From: Kribbella monticola
Lineage (GTDB): Bacteria; Actinomycetota; Actinomycetes; Propionibacteriales; Kribbellaceae
Reading direction: 5' to 3'
Assembly (NCBI RefSeq): GCF_003261635.1
Contig: NZ_QFXK01000039.1
Coordinates: forward strand, 372,001-436,000
Length of the DNA: 64,000 nucleotides
Shown here: positions 57,337-64,000 of the stretch, one piece after another
How positions within the stretch are numbered: position 1 is the stretch's first letter
How the letters are laid out: the number at the start of each line of letters is the position of its first letter
Translations under genes and position numbers: made by a program
The notes under the pieces: generated by a model
What the model was told of the DNA's origin: nothing
Database searches by the model: none
The model's input: only the letters and a program-made list of their open reading frames with translations

Positions 57337-57762
57337 TCAGACGGTACGCACGCTGCGGATGCTTTCCCCCGGGGAGCGTTCGCCCGGCGCAAACTGCCGC
57401 CAGCCACCTGTGCATCCTTCGCCGTTGTAGACCGTGACGTAGAAGTTCGTGTGGTTGACGATCGATTTGCGGCCCGGGTTGAAGGGCGTGTAGCAGACAC
57501 CGCGGGTAGTGCCTCCGAGCCAGCCCTTGCGGTAGTTGATCTCGGCGAAAGCGCAGAACCAGCCTGCCGGGCAGTCCTCAGCTGCTGCTGGTGAGGCCGA
57601 CGGACCGGTCGTCCGCAGTCCGACGACTGGAGGTGCCGAGGGCGCGACGCTGCGCGGCGCGCCCGAGTCGGGTGCTTCGGCGGCGCTGGCGGTGGTCGAG
57701 GCGAGGCCGGCGATCACGAGGGCGGACAGGGTCATCGTGGTGAACAATCGTTTGCTCGCCAT
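57337..57762 (-). CDS. Secreted peptidase-inhibitor-I36-type protein
   Basis: The 141-aa protein has a Sec signal peptide (about 1-28), a Pro/Ser-rich spacer, and a small cysteine domain beginning CPAGWFCAFAEINYRKGW, with later VCYTPF, EGCTGGW. This Cys-x5-Cys opening and aromatic pattern fit the inhibitor I36 (SMPI-like, beta-gamma-crystallin) family, which inhibits metalloproteinases in Streptomyces. Whether it inhibits is not shown. It stands alone between a terminator and the IclR gene, which is 161 nt away. Confidence 0.8.
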   Translation of the reverse strand: MASKRLFTTMTLSALVIAGLASTTASAAEAPDSGAPRSVAPSAPPVVGLRTTGPSASPAAAEDCPAGWFCAFAEINYRKGWLGGTTRGVCYTPFNPGRKSIVNHTNFYVTVYNGEGCTGGWRQFAPGERSPGESIRSVRTV

Positions 57763-57923
57763 GCAGGCAACGTAGGCAGTCGATTACCGAGAGTCGATGG
57801 ATACAGGGATACTTGCAGCTTTTGCCATTCAGTCGCAGGTATGTCCCGCCGCCGTGCCGTGACGGCTGGATCACGTCGACCGGCCTCGGCTGACCGCTGG
57901 CGACCAGCAGCGCGTCGCCGCGG

Positions 57924-58706
57924 TCAGATTCGGCCGCGGCGGCGCAACGCAGTACTGATGCTTTCCGCGCAGTCTCGTAGAGGCTCCAGTACGTCGGAGC
58001 GCAGGGCTGCCTTTGATGTTCGGGACGCGTGGGCCGAGACGTTCAGGGCAGCCACCGGTCGGCCGCGGGAGTCCTTGATCGGTACTGCGATCGACCGCAG
58101 CCCTAGCTCCAGCTCCTGATCGACCAGCGCGTACCCGTCCGCACCAGCGCGAGTCACCACTTCACGTAGCGCGTCTGTCGACGTCACCGTGTGCTCTGTA
58201 TGTGCCTCGGCGTCCAGTGACTCCAGGTATGCCGACAGTTCCTCCTCCGGCAGTCCCGCGAGCAGCACGCGCCCCATCGAAGTCGCGTACGCCGGGAGGC
58301 GCGCCCCCACGCCGAGCGCGACCGTCATGATCCGGCTGGTGGGCACCCGGGCGACGTAGACGATGTCGGGCAGGTCCAGCGTCGCTATCGAGCACGACTC
58401 CCGCGTCTTGGCGCTCAGCTCCTCCATGAACGGGCCGGCGATGTCGCCGAGGTCCAGCGAGGACAGGTACGCCCAGCCCAGCGCCAGCACTCGCGGCGTC
58501 AGCGAGAACCGCCGCCCGTCACTGCGCACATAGCCGAGCTCCTCAAGAGTCAGCAAGATCCGTCGGGCTGTGGCCGGGGTGATGCCCACATCGCGGGCCA
58601 CCTCGCTCAGCGTCAGCGACGGCGCATCCGCGGAGAACGCCCGGATCACCGCCAGCCCGCGCTCCAGCCCCTGCAGAAAAGTCCCCGTAGACGCCTCACC
58701 GGCCAT
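57924..58706 (-). CDS. IclR-family regulator (PcaU/PobR-type)
   Basis: The 260-aa protein has an N-terminal winged helix (about 10-70, GLAVIRAFSADAPSLTLSEVARDVGITPATARRILLTLEELGYV) and a C-terminal IclR effector domain (about 80-255). MRGRVLLAGLPEEEL-like YATSMGRVLLAGLPEEELSAY and GYALVDQELELGLRSIAVPIKD match the PcaR/PcaU/PobR subgroup that controls beta-ketoadipate pathway genes. It is divergent from the catabolic operon across two palindromes, so it is probably its activator or repressor and senses an aromatic or 3-oxoadipate. Confidence 0.94.
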   Translation of the reverse strand: MAGEASTGTFLQGLERGLAVIRAFSADAPSLTLSEVARDVGITPATARRILLTLEELGYVRSDGRRFSLTPRVLALGWAYLSSLDLGDIAGPFMEELSAKTRESCSIATLDLPDIVYVARVPTSRIMTVALGVGARLPAYATSMGRVLLAGLPEEELSAYLESLDAEAHTEHTVTSTDALREVVTRAGADGYALVDQELELGLRSIAVPIKDSRGRPVAALNVSAHASRTSKAALRSDVLEPLRDCAESISTALRRRGRI

Positions 58707-58717
58707 CAGCTACGCTC

Positions 58718-58752
58718 TTTTCGTTGAAAGAAAAACTTTTCGCTGAGCGAAA
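58718..58752. promoter_or_regulatory. Two IclR-type operators
   Basis: TTTTCGTT-G-AAAGAAAA (58718-58734, 7 of 8 arm pairs) and TTTCGCT-G-AGCGAAA (58738-58752, perfect 7-1-7) lie in tandem, centres 19 bp apart. They fill the gap between the IclR gene and the CoA-transferase gene. Both fit a TTTCGYTGARMGAAA pattern. Binding is inferred. Confidence 0.7.
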
Positions 58753-58794
58753 TCTACTCAGACGGTAACCGAGAACAGGGAGCCGCGTCCAGCT

Positions 58795-59616
58795 ATGACA
58801 GTTCCGCTGGCTGATGCCATTGCCGAGCATGTGCACGACGGCGACACCGTCGCGCTCGAGGGCTTCACGCATCTGATCCCCTTCGCTGCTGCCCACGAGA
58901 TCGCGCGGCAGGGGCGCAGGCAGCTGACGCTCGTGCGGATGACGCCGGACCTCGTGTATGACCAGCTGATCGGCCTGGGCGTCGCTGACCAGCTGGTGTT
59001 CTCGTACGGCGGCAACCCGGGCGTCGGCTCGCTACACCGGCTTCGCGACGCAGTGGAGAACCACTGGCCGCACCGACTCGCAATACACGAGCACAGCCAT
59101 GCCGGGCTCGCCAACGCGTACTCCGCCGGAGCCGCCCGCCTACCGTTCGCCGTACTGCGTGGCTACCGCGGCACGGATCTCGAGGAGCAGCGCGACATCA
59201 TCTCGCGGGTCACCTGTCCGTTCACCGGAGAGGAGCTGGCCGCCGTACGGGCTGTGAACCCGGACGTCACGGTGATCCACGCGCAGCTCGCGGACCGCGA
59301 CGGCAACGTGATGCTGTGGGGAATCACCGGGGTGCAGCGAGAAGCCGTGTTGGCGGCCAAGCGGGCGATCGTCACGGTCGAAGAAGTGGTCGACGAGTTC
59401 CCGGAGCACACGGGCGCGGTGATTCTGCCGAACTGGGTGCTGGCTGCTGTTTGCGTGGTATCGAATGGCGCTTGGCCTTCGTATGCGGCCGGTTACTCGG
59501 TTCGCGACAACGATTTCTATCTGGAGTGGGACAAGATCTCCCGCGATCGCGAAGCCTTTCTGGAATGGGCTGCCGCCAACGGGCTTCCACCGCAGAAGGA
59601 GAACTCGCATGTCTGA
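58795..59616 (+). CDS. catI: 3-oxoadipate CoA-transferase subunit A (CatI-like)
   Basis: The 273-aa alpha subunit transfers CoA from succinyl-CoA to 3-oxoadipate together with CatJ. The family features VALEGFTHLIPFAAAHEIAR, LVRMTPDLVYDQLIGLG, FSYGGNPGVGSLHRLRDAVE, HEHSHAGLANAYSAGA, LPFAVLRGYRG and DVTVIHAQLADRDGNV are strongly conserved with pseudomonad CatI. It begins the operon directly after the IclR palindromes and overlaps the CatJ-like gene by 8 nt. The closely related subunits of other CoA-transferases cannot be fully excluded, but the operon supports 3-oxoadipate. Confidence 0.9.
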   Translation: MTVPLADAIAEHVHDGDTVALEGFTHLIPFAAAHEIARQGRRQLTLVRMTPDLVYDQLIGLGVADQLVFSYGGNPGVGSLHRLRDAVENHWPHRLAIHEHSHAGLANAYSAGAARLPFAVLRGYRGTDLEEQRDIISRVTCPFTGEELAAVRAVNPDVTVIHAQLADRDGNVMLWGITGVQREAVLAAKRAIVTVEEVVDEFPEHTGAVILPNWVLAAVCVVSNGAWPSYAAGYSVRDNDFYLEWDKISRDREAFLEWAAANGLPPQKENSHV

Positions 59617-60616
59617 CTGGGACAGCGCCGACATGATGAATGTCGCCGCGGCACGTGAGCTCAAGAACGGCGACGTCTGTTTGGTCGGGGTCGGGCCGCC
59701 CAACCTGGCGGCGAATCTCGCTCGGCGGACGCACGCGCCGAACTGCCGGCTGGTGTACGAGTCCGGCGCGATCGACGCGAAGCCGAGGCGGTTGCCGTTG
59801 TCGATCGGGGACGACGATCTGGCGGCGACGGCGATCGCGGTGGTGTCGGTACCGGAGATGTTCAACTTCTGGGTCGGTGCCGGGCGGATCGACGTCGGGT
59901 TCCTCGGGGCCGCGCAGATCGACCGGTTCGGCAACATCAACACCACGGTCATCGGCAGCCATGCCGATCCGACGACGAGGCTGCCCGGTGCGGGTGGCGC
60001 GCCGGAGATCGCGGCCGCGGCCGGCCGGGTGATCGTGATCGTGAAGCAGTCGCCCCGCACGTTCGTCGAGCAGCTCGACTTCATCACGTCCGTCGGCTAC
60101 GGCCCCACCGGCCGCGAGCGCCGCACCCGCAGCGCCCCCGACCGAACCACCGAGCCAACCGACGCCGAGCCGACCGGTGCTGGGCCGATGGGTGCTGGGC
60201 CGACCGGTGTTGGGGCGACGGGCGCTGGGCCGACCGGTGCTGGGCCGATGAGCGCTGGCCGGACCGCCGTCGGGTCGACCGGTGCTGGGCCGATGGGCGC
60301 TGGCCCGACCGCCGCTGGGGCGATGGGCGCTGGCCGGACCGGCGCCGGGTCGATGGGTGCTGGGCCGACCGGTGCTGGGGCGATGGGTGCTGGGCCGACG
60401 TTGGTGATCACCGACTTCGGCGTACTGGAGCCGGATCCCGGGACCAATGAGTTGACGATGACGCGGCTGCATCAAGGTGTCACTGTCGAGGATGCTCGCA
60501 AGGCGACCGGCTGGGACCTGAAGGTTGCCGAGAGCATCGAAGAAGTCCCGCCACCGACCGCGACCGAGTTGGCCGCTTTGCGCAGCCTCCGTAACCGGGA
60601 GACCGCTGATGCCTGA
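59609..60616 (+). CDS. catJ: 3-oxoadipate CoA-transferase subunit B (CatJ-like) with repeat insertion
   Basis: The 335-aa protein is a CatJ-like beta subunit. Its N-terminal part (SDWDSADMMNVAAARELKNGDVCLVGVGPPNLAANLAR, PEMFNFWVGAGRIDVGFLGAAQIDRFGNINTTVIG) and C-terminal part (LVITDFGVLEPDPGTNELTMTRLHQGVTVEDARKATGW) are normal. Between them, about 83 residues of Gly/Ala/Pro/Thr/Met pentapeptides are inserted just before the VITD strand; usual proteins are about 250-260 aa. AAGGAG 7 nt upstream fixes ATG 59609. The insertion is in frame and the gene overlaps its neighbours as a working operon member would. Whether it is active is not known. Confidence 0.85.
   Translation: MSDWDSADMMNVAAARELKNGDVCLVGVGPPNLAANLARRTHAPNCRLVYESGAIDAKPRRLPLSIGDDDLAATAIAVVSVPEMFNFWVGAGRIDVGFLGAAQIDRFGNINTTVIGSHADPTTRLPGAGGAPEIAAAAGRVIVIVKQSPRTFVEQLDFITSVGYGPTGRERRTRSAPDRTTEPTDAEPTGAGPMGAGPTGVGATGAGPTGAGPMSAGRTAVGSTGAGPMGAGPTAAGAMGAGRTGAGSMGAGPTGAGAMGAGPTLVITDFGVLEPDPGTNELTMTRLHQGVTVEDARKATGWDLKVAESIEEVPPPTATELAALRSLRNRETADA
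60152..60400. repeat. 15-bp tandem repeat, ~16.6 copies, inside the CatJ-like gene
   Basis: From 60152 to 60400 the sequence is built of 15-bp units of GGTGCTGGGCCGATG type encoding GAGPM/GAGPT-like pentapeptides. Units differ by one or two bases; several adjacent units are alike, as expected for slippage. It splits the coding sequence of a conserved CoA-transferase subunit without breaking the frame. Confidence 0.95.
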
Positions 60617-61664
60617 GCCTTTCGTACACGTCGGACTGCCGAGCCGGATCGTGCTCGGCCCCGGCACGTTGGACAGCGTCCCGAACGAAGTGGACCTGCT
60701 CGAGATCACCAAAGTGCTGCTGATCGCCACCAACTCGGTGCGCAACGAGGCGGATTTGCTCGAGCTCGCCTTGCAGGACCGGTTCGCCGGCCGCATCGAC
60801 GGAGTGAAGCAGCACGTCCCGATGGAACGAGCCGAGGCGGCTCGCGCCAAGGCCAGAGAGGTCGATGCAACCGGTATCGTCGCGATCGGCGGTGGTTCGG
60901 CGATCGGCCTGGCGAAGGCGATCGCGCTCACCTCACACCTCCCGATCATCGCGATCCCGACCACGTACGCGGGTTCCGAAATGACACCGGTCTGGGGCCA
61001 GACGGCCGACGGCGACAAGACGACGGGCACCGACCTCGCAGTACTGCCGAAGACTGTTGTCTACGATCCGTTGCTGAGCAGGCAACTCCCCCTGGACATC
61101 ACCGCCGCCAGCGTTGCCAACGCGTTGGCCCACTGCGTCGAAGCGACCTGGACTGCCAAGGCCGACCCGATCACCGAAGTCATCGCAGTAGAAGGAGTCC
61201 GGGCACTACGCGACGGTCTGCAAACCGTCCTCACCAACCCCACCGACTTAGATGCCCGCAGCAACCTTCTGTACGGCGCTTCGCTGGCCGGCTCGGCGTT
61301 GGCGAGTGCGGGCACCGGGATCCACCACAAGCTCTGCCACTTGCTCGGCGGCGCCTACAACCTGCCGCATGCGGAGACGCATGCCGCTGTCCTTCCGCAG
61401 GTCTCGCGATACAAGGCGACCGGACGGGCAAAGCAAAGACTCGAAGCAGCTCTGCAGACCGACGACCTGGCAACCGGACTCTTCGACCTGTTCACCGAGG
61501 CGCACGTGCCGATCAGCCTGAAAGAGCTTGGATTGACCGAAGCCCAGGCCAGCGAGGCAGCTGACAAGTTTGCAGCGGCCCATCCCGAGGAGGAGAAGAA
61601 AGTTGTCGCCGACATACTCCTCCGCGCTTGGAACGGCAGCAAACCTGAAGGAGTCTCCCGATGA
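60609..61664 (+). CDS. Maleylacetate reductase (iron-type alcohol dehydrogenase family)
   Basis: The 351-aa enzyme reduces maleylacetate to 3-oxoadipate with NAD(P)H. The PF00465 fold is seen in VHVGLPSRIVLGPGTLDSVPNE, VDATGIVAIGGGSAIGLAKAIAL, IIAIPTTYAGSEMTPVWGQT and the HCVEATW, HHKLCHLLGGAYNLPHAETHA segments that carry the active-site histidines. PTTYAGSEMTPVWG is typical of maleylacetate reductases rather than general alcohol dehydrogenases. It overlaps the CatJ-like gene by 8 nt and the thiolase gene by 4 nt. The adjacent hydroxyquinol dioxygenase supplies its substrate. Confidence 0.93.
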   Translation: MPEPFVHVGLPSRIVLGPGTLDSVPNEVDLLEITKVLLIATNSVRNEADLLELALQDRFAGRIDGVKQHVPMERAEAARAKAREVDATGIVAIGGGSAIGLAKAIALTSHLPIIAIPTTYAGSEMTPVWGQTADGDKTTGTDLAVLPKTVVYDPLLSRQLPLDITAASVANALAHCVEATWTAKADPITEVIAVEGVRALRDGLQTVLTNPTDLDARSNLLYGASLAGSALASAGTGIHHKLCHLLGGAYNLPHAETHAAVLPQVSRYKATGRAKQRLEAALQTDDLATGLFDLFTEAHVPISLKELGLTEAQASEAADKFAAAHPEEEKKVVADILLRAWNGSKPEGVSR

Positions 61665-62866
61665 GATCCGCTTACTTGCTGGACGCGGTACGGACACCCG
61701 TCGGCAAGCTCGGCGGCGCGTTGTCCGGTGGGCGGCCGGACGATCTGGCGGCCGTGACGCTGCAGGAGCTCCTTCGCCGCAACCCCGGGCTCGATCCAGA
61801 GATGGTCGAGGACATCTTCCTCGGCAACGCGAACGGCGCCGGTGAAGAGAATCGCGATGTCGCTCGGATGGCAGCCCTGCTGGCCGGCTTCCCGACGAGC
61901 ACTCCCGGTACGACGGTCAACCGGCTCTGCGGATCCGGTCTCGAAGCCGCGATCCAGGCGGCCCGCGCGATCGAGACCGGCGACGCGAACCTGGTGATCG
62001 CCGGCGGCGTGGAGTCGATGAGCCGCGCACCCTGGGTCCTTCCCAAGCCTGACAAAGCCTTCCCCCACGGCAGCATGACCGCGGAGTCGACCTCGCTCGG
62101 CTGGCGGCTGGTCAACCCGCGGATGCCGAGGGAGTGGACGATCTCCCTCGGCGAGGCGACGGAACTCCTGGCTGAGCGCTACCACGTCGAACGCGAAGCG
62201 CAGGATCTCTTCGCACTGGAGAGTCATGAGAAGGCTGGAAAGGCGTGGGCAGCAGGCCGATTCGACGACGAGGTCGTTCCGTGGGAGCACCTGGCACCCA
62301 TCCTTCCTCCCAAGAGTGCCCCGTTGCAGCGAGACGAATCCATCCGCGACGGCGGCACCCCTGAGGTGATGGCGAAGCTCCGGCCGGCGTTCAAAGAGGG
62401 CGGCACGGTGACGGCCGGAAACTCGTCGACACTGAACGACGGCGCTTCCGCAGTACTGATTGCCGATGAGACAACCGCACAAGGGCTCGGAATCGCACCG
62501 CTGGCGCGCATCGTCAGCCGGGCGGTGCACGCGGTCGAACCGCAGTACTTCGGGATCGGTCCGGTCGAGGCGTCGCGCAAGGCACTGGCGAAGGCCGGGA
62601 TCGGCTGGAACGACCTGACGCTCGTCGAGCTGAACGAGGCGTACGCGGCGCAAAGCCTTGCCTGCTTGGGGGAATGGCCCGAGCTGGACCGCGGCAAGGT
62701 GAACGTGAACGGCGGAGCAATCGCGCTGGGGCATCCCCTCGGCAGCTCCGGTACCAGGATTCTGACCACGCTCGCGCACGAGTTGCGCCGGCGTGGTGGC
62801 GGCTACGGCCTGGCGACGCTGTGCATCGGTGTCGGCCAAGGCCTCGCGATGGTCATCGAGGCATAG
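61661..62866 (+). CDS. pcaF: 3-oxoadipyl-CoA thiolase (PcaF-like)
   Basis: The 401-aa thiolase cleaves 3-oxoadipyl-CoA to succinyl-CoA and acetyl-CoA. The nucleophile Cys90 is in NRLCGSGLEA, His358 in NVNGGAIALGHPLGSSGTR, and Cys388 in LCIGVGQGLA. AVRTPVGKLGGALSGGRPDDLAA and the ESMSRAPWVLPKPD segment fit the PcaF subgroup. The ATG overlaps the maleylacetate reductase stop (ATGA). Operon context distinguishes it from acetyl-CoA acetyltransferases. Confidence 0.93.
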   Translation: MRSAYLLDAVRTPVGKLGGALSGGRPDDLAAVTLQELLRRNPGLDPEMVEDIFLGNANGAGEENRDVARMAALLAGFPTSTPGTTVNRLCGSGLEAAIQAARAIETGDANLVIAGGVESMSRAPWVLPKPDKAFPHGSMTAESTSLGWRLVNPRMPREWTISLGEATELLAERYHVEREAQDLFALESHEKAGKAWAAGRFDDEVVPWEHLAPILPPKSAPLQRDESIRDGGTPEVMAKLRPAFKEGGTVTAGNSSTLNDGASAVLIADETTAQGLGIAPLARIVSRAVHAVEPQYFGIGPVEASRKALAKAGIGWNDLTLVELNEAYAAQSLACLGEWPELDRGKVNVNGGAIALGHPLGSSGTRILTTLAHELRRRGGGYGLATLCIGVGQGLAMVIEA

Positions 62867-62876
62867 GAGCAACCGG

Positions 62877-63749
62877 ATGGACCTGGAAGGCAAAGACCTG
62901 ACCGACACGGTGGTGGCGAGCTTCGAGGGCAGCCCTGACGACCGCACGAAGGCCGTGATGGGCGCGCTGGTCCGGCACCTGCACGCGTTCGCCCGGGAAG
63001 TCGACCTGACCGAGGAGGAATGGTTCAAGGGCATCGACTTTCTCACCCGAACCGGACACAAGTCGACCGGCACCCGGCAGGAGTTCGTCCTGTTGTCCGA
63101 TGTGCTGGGCCTGTCGATGCTGACCGTCGGACTCGCCAACCGCACTCCTCCGGGCGTCACCGAGTCGACCGTCTTCGGGCCGTTCTTCGTCGAAGGTTCG
63201 CCGGAGATCGAGCTCGGCGGCGACTTGTCCAACGGGGCTCCCGGACAACCGTGTCTGGTGAGCGGGCGAGTCCTGGACACCAAGGGGCAGCCGATCGCGG
63301 GTGCGCTGGTGGAGACCTGGCAGGCCGACGAAGACGGCTTCTACGACGTACAGAAGGACACCGACGGGCCGCAGAACCGTGGTCACCTGACAACGGATGC
63401 CGACGGCAACTACTCGTTCTGGGCCGTCCGCCCGGTGGCCTATCCGATTCCCGACGACGGGCCGGTCGGCGAGTTGCTCCGGGCCGGTGGCCGTGGGCCG
63501 ATGCGGCCGGCGCACATCCACTTCATGGTCACCGCGCCCGGCTTCTCCCGGCTGATCACGCATGTCTTCGCGGCCGGAGACGAGCATCTACACGACGACG
63601 CCGTGTTCGGCGTGAAGGACTCGCTGATCGCCGAGTTCACCGAGCATCCGGCCGGGACCGCTCCGGACGGCCGCGAGCTCCAGCAGCCTTACAGCACAGT
63701 CCAGTACGACCTGGTGCTCGCGACCACCGAGGAGACGCACGCGCTATGA
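62877..63749 (+). CDS. Hydroxyquinol 1,2-dioxygenase (intradiol ring-cleavage)
   Basis: The 290-aa non-haem Fe(III) enzyme opens hydroxyquinol to maleylacetate. An N-terminal catechol-dioxygenase-type helical domain (about 1-100) precedes the intradiol core. The four iron ligands are Tyr156, Tyr189, His213 and His215 (DGFYDV, VAYPIPDDGPVG, RPAHIHF). GESTVFGPFF-like ESTVFGPFFV and WQADEDGFYDVQ match the hydroxyquinol rather than catechol group. AGGAG 7 nt upstream fixes ATG 62877. The flavin hydroxylase gene starts in its stop codon. Confidence 0.93.
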   Translation: MDLEGKDLTDTVVASFEGSPDDRTKAVMGALVRHLHAFAREVDLTEEEWFKGIDFLTRTGHKSTGTRQEFVLLSDVLGLSMLTVGLANRTPPGVTESTVFGPFFVEGSPEIELGGDLSNGAPGQPCLVSGRVLDTKGQPIAGALVETWQADEDGFYDVQKDTDGPQNRGHLTTDADGNYSFWAVRPVAYPIPDDGPVGELLRAGGRGPMRPAHIHFMVTAPGFSRLITHVFAAGDEHLHDDAVFGVKDSLIAEFTEHPAGTAPDGRELQQPYSTVQYDLVLATTEETHAL

Positions 63750-64000
63750 CCGAGGGATTCGAGACCGATGTCCTGATCATCGGCAGTGGCCCGGCGGGTG
63801 GGGCCGCCTCGCTCTTCCTGTCCAGCTACGGCGTCGACAACGTCGTACTGACTCGCTACCGCTGGACGGCGAACACCCCGCGCGCCCACATCACCAACCA
63901 GCGCACGGTCGAACTGATGCGCGACATGGGCATCGAGGACGAGATCACCGGCAAGGGGACCTCGCACGAACTGATGGGCCAGACCGCCTTCTGCACCAGC
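63746..64000 (+). CDS. TfdB-like FAD-dependent aromatic hydroxylase (3' end outside window)
   Basis: The visible 85 codons give FETDVLIIGSGPAGGAASLFLSSYGVDNVVL (FAD-binding Rossmann start), then TPRAHITNQRTVELMRDMGIEDEI and LMGQTAFCTS, matching 2,4-dichlorophenol 6-monooxygenase (TfdB)/resorcinol-hydroxylase-like flavoproteins. It overlaps the dioxygenase stop (ATGA). By operon logic it forms hydroxyquinol from a phenol such as resorcinol or a chlorophenol. The actual substrate cannot be read from the fragment. Confidence 0.9.
   Translation, partial: MTEGFETDVLIIGSGPAGGAASLFLSSYGVDNVVLTRYRWTANTPRAHITNQRTVELMRDMGIEDEITGKGTSHELMGQTAFCTS

Overview
The window is high-GC actinobacterial chromosome. 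GTG and TTG starts are common, genes overlap in ATGA/GTGA style, many -10 boxes sit 6-8 nt upstream of start codons (leaderless mRNAs), and there is an IdeR/DtxR-type iron box. Protein content and the frequent GTACG/CGTAC words suggest a Kribbella-like member of the Propionibacteriales. That genus call is an inference, not a database result. I see no rRNA, tRNA, insertion sequence, prophage or CRISPR array.

The backbone is a set of conserved minus-strand housekeeping genes: purL (partial), purQ, purS, purC, purB, purD, purA, pdxY, DUF3151 and class II fructose-bisphosphate aldolase. Accessory blocks lie between them. From left to right: (1) 1-8.6 kb has purL-membrane protein-purQ-purS, a PadR-controlled ABC exporter and purC. 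(2) 8.6-20.6 kb has a flavin monooxygenase with its TetR regulator, an envelope glycosyltransferase operon (GT2-GtrA, GT39, Gln/Gly-rich membrane protein), purB, an ECF-like sigma factor with a membrane partner, and a quinone-oxidoreductase-like gene facing a second TetR. (3) 20.6-29 kb has purD, a Ugp-type importer without its ATPase, a secreted unknown, a hydrolase, FKBP, a YjdF-like protein and an NAD(P)-binding protein. (4) 29-40.5 kb has a secreted phosphoesterase-MFS-beta-propeller operon, a siderophore uptake operon with an iron box and a divergent siderophore-interacting reductase, a secreted alginate-lyase-family enzyme behind two matched operators, and a TetR/SDR pair. (5) 40.5-49 kb has a DJ-1 relic, a Ser/Thr kinase, purA, VOC, pdxY, an AraC regulator, an MFS transporter and a ComB-like phosphatase. 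(6) 49-54 kb is rich in short tandem repeats around DUF3151, HNH, AbiEi-like, YdcF-like and LLM-oxidoreductase genes. (7) 54-57.8 kb has aldolase, a GntR regulator facing a SIS sugar-phosphate enzyme, and a secreted I36-type protein. (8) 57.9-64 kb is an IclR-controlled operon for aromatic degradation through hydroxyquinol.

The last operon reads as a full lower pathway. A TfdB-like flavin hydroxylase (cut by the window edge) would supply hydroxyquinol. An intradiol dioxygenase opens the ring to maleylacetate, a maleylacetate reductase gives 3-oxoadipate, CatI/CatJ-type CoA transferase activates it, and PcaF-type thiolase yields acetyl-CoA and succinyl-CoA.

Two themes stand out. First, several regulators face target genes across intergenic gaps holding perfect or near-perfect inverted repeats, often in matched pairs: PadR, three TetRs, IclR, and an unassigned pair upstream of the alginate-lyase gene. 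Second, short tandem repeats with units divisible by three have expanded both between genes and inside conserved genes. The most striking is an ~83-residue pentapeptide-repeat insertion in the CatJ-like CoA-transferase subunit.
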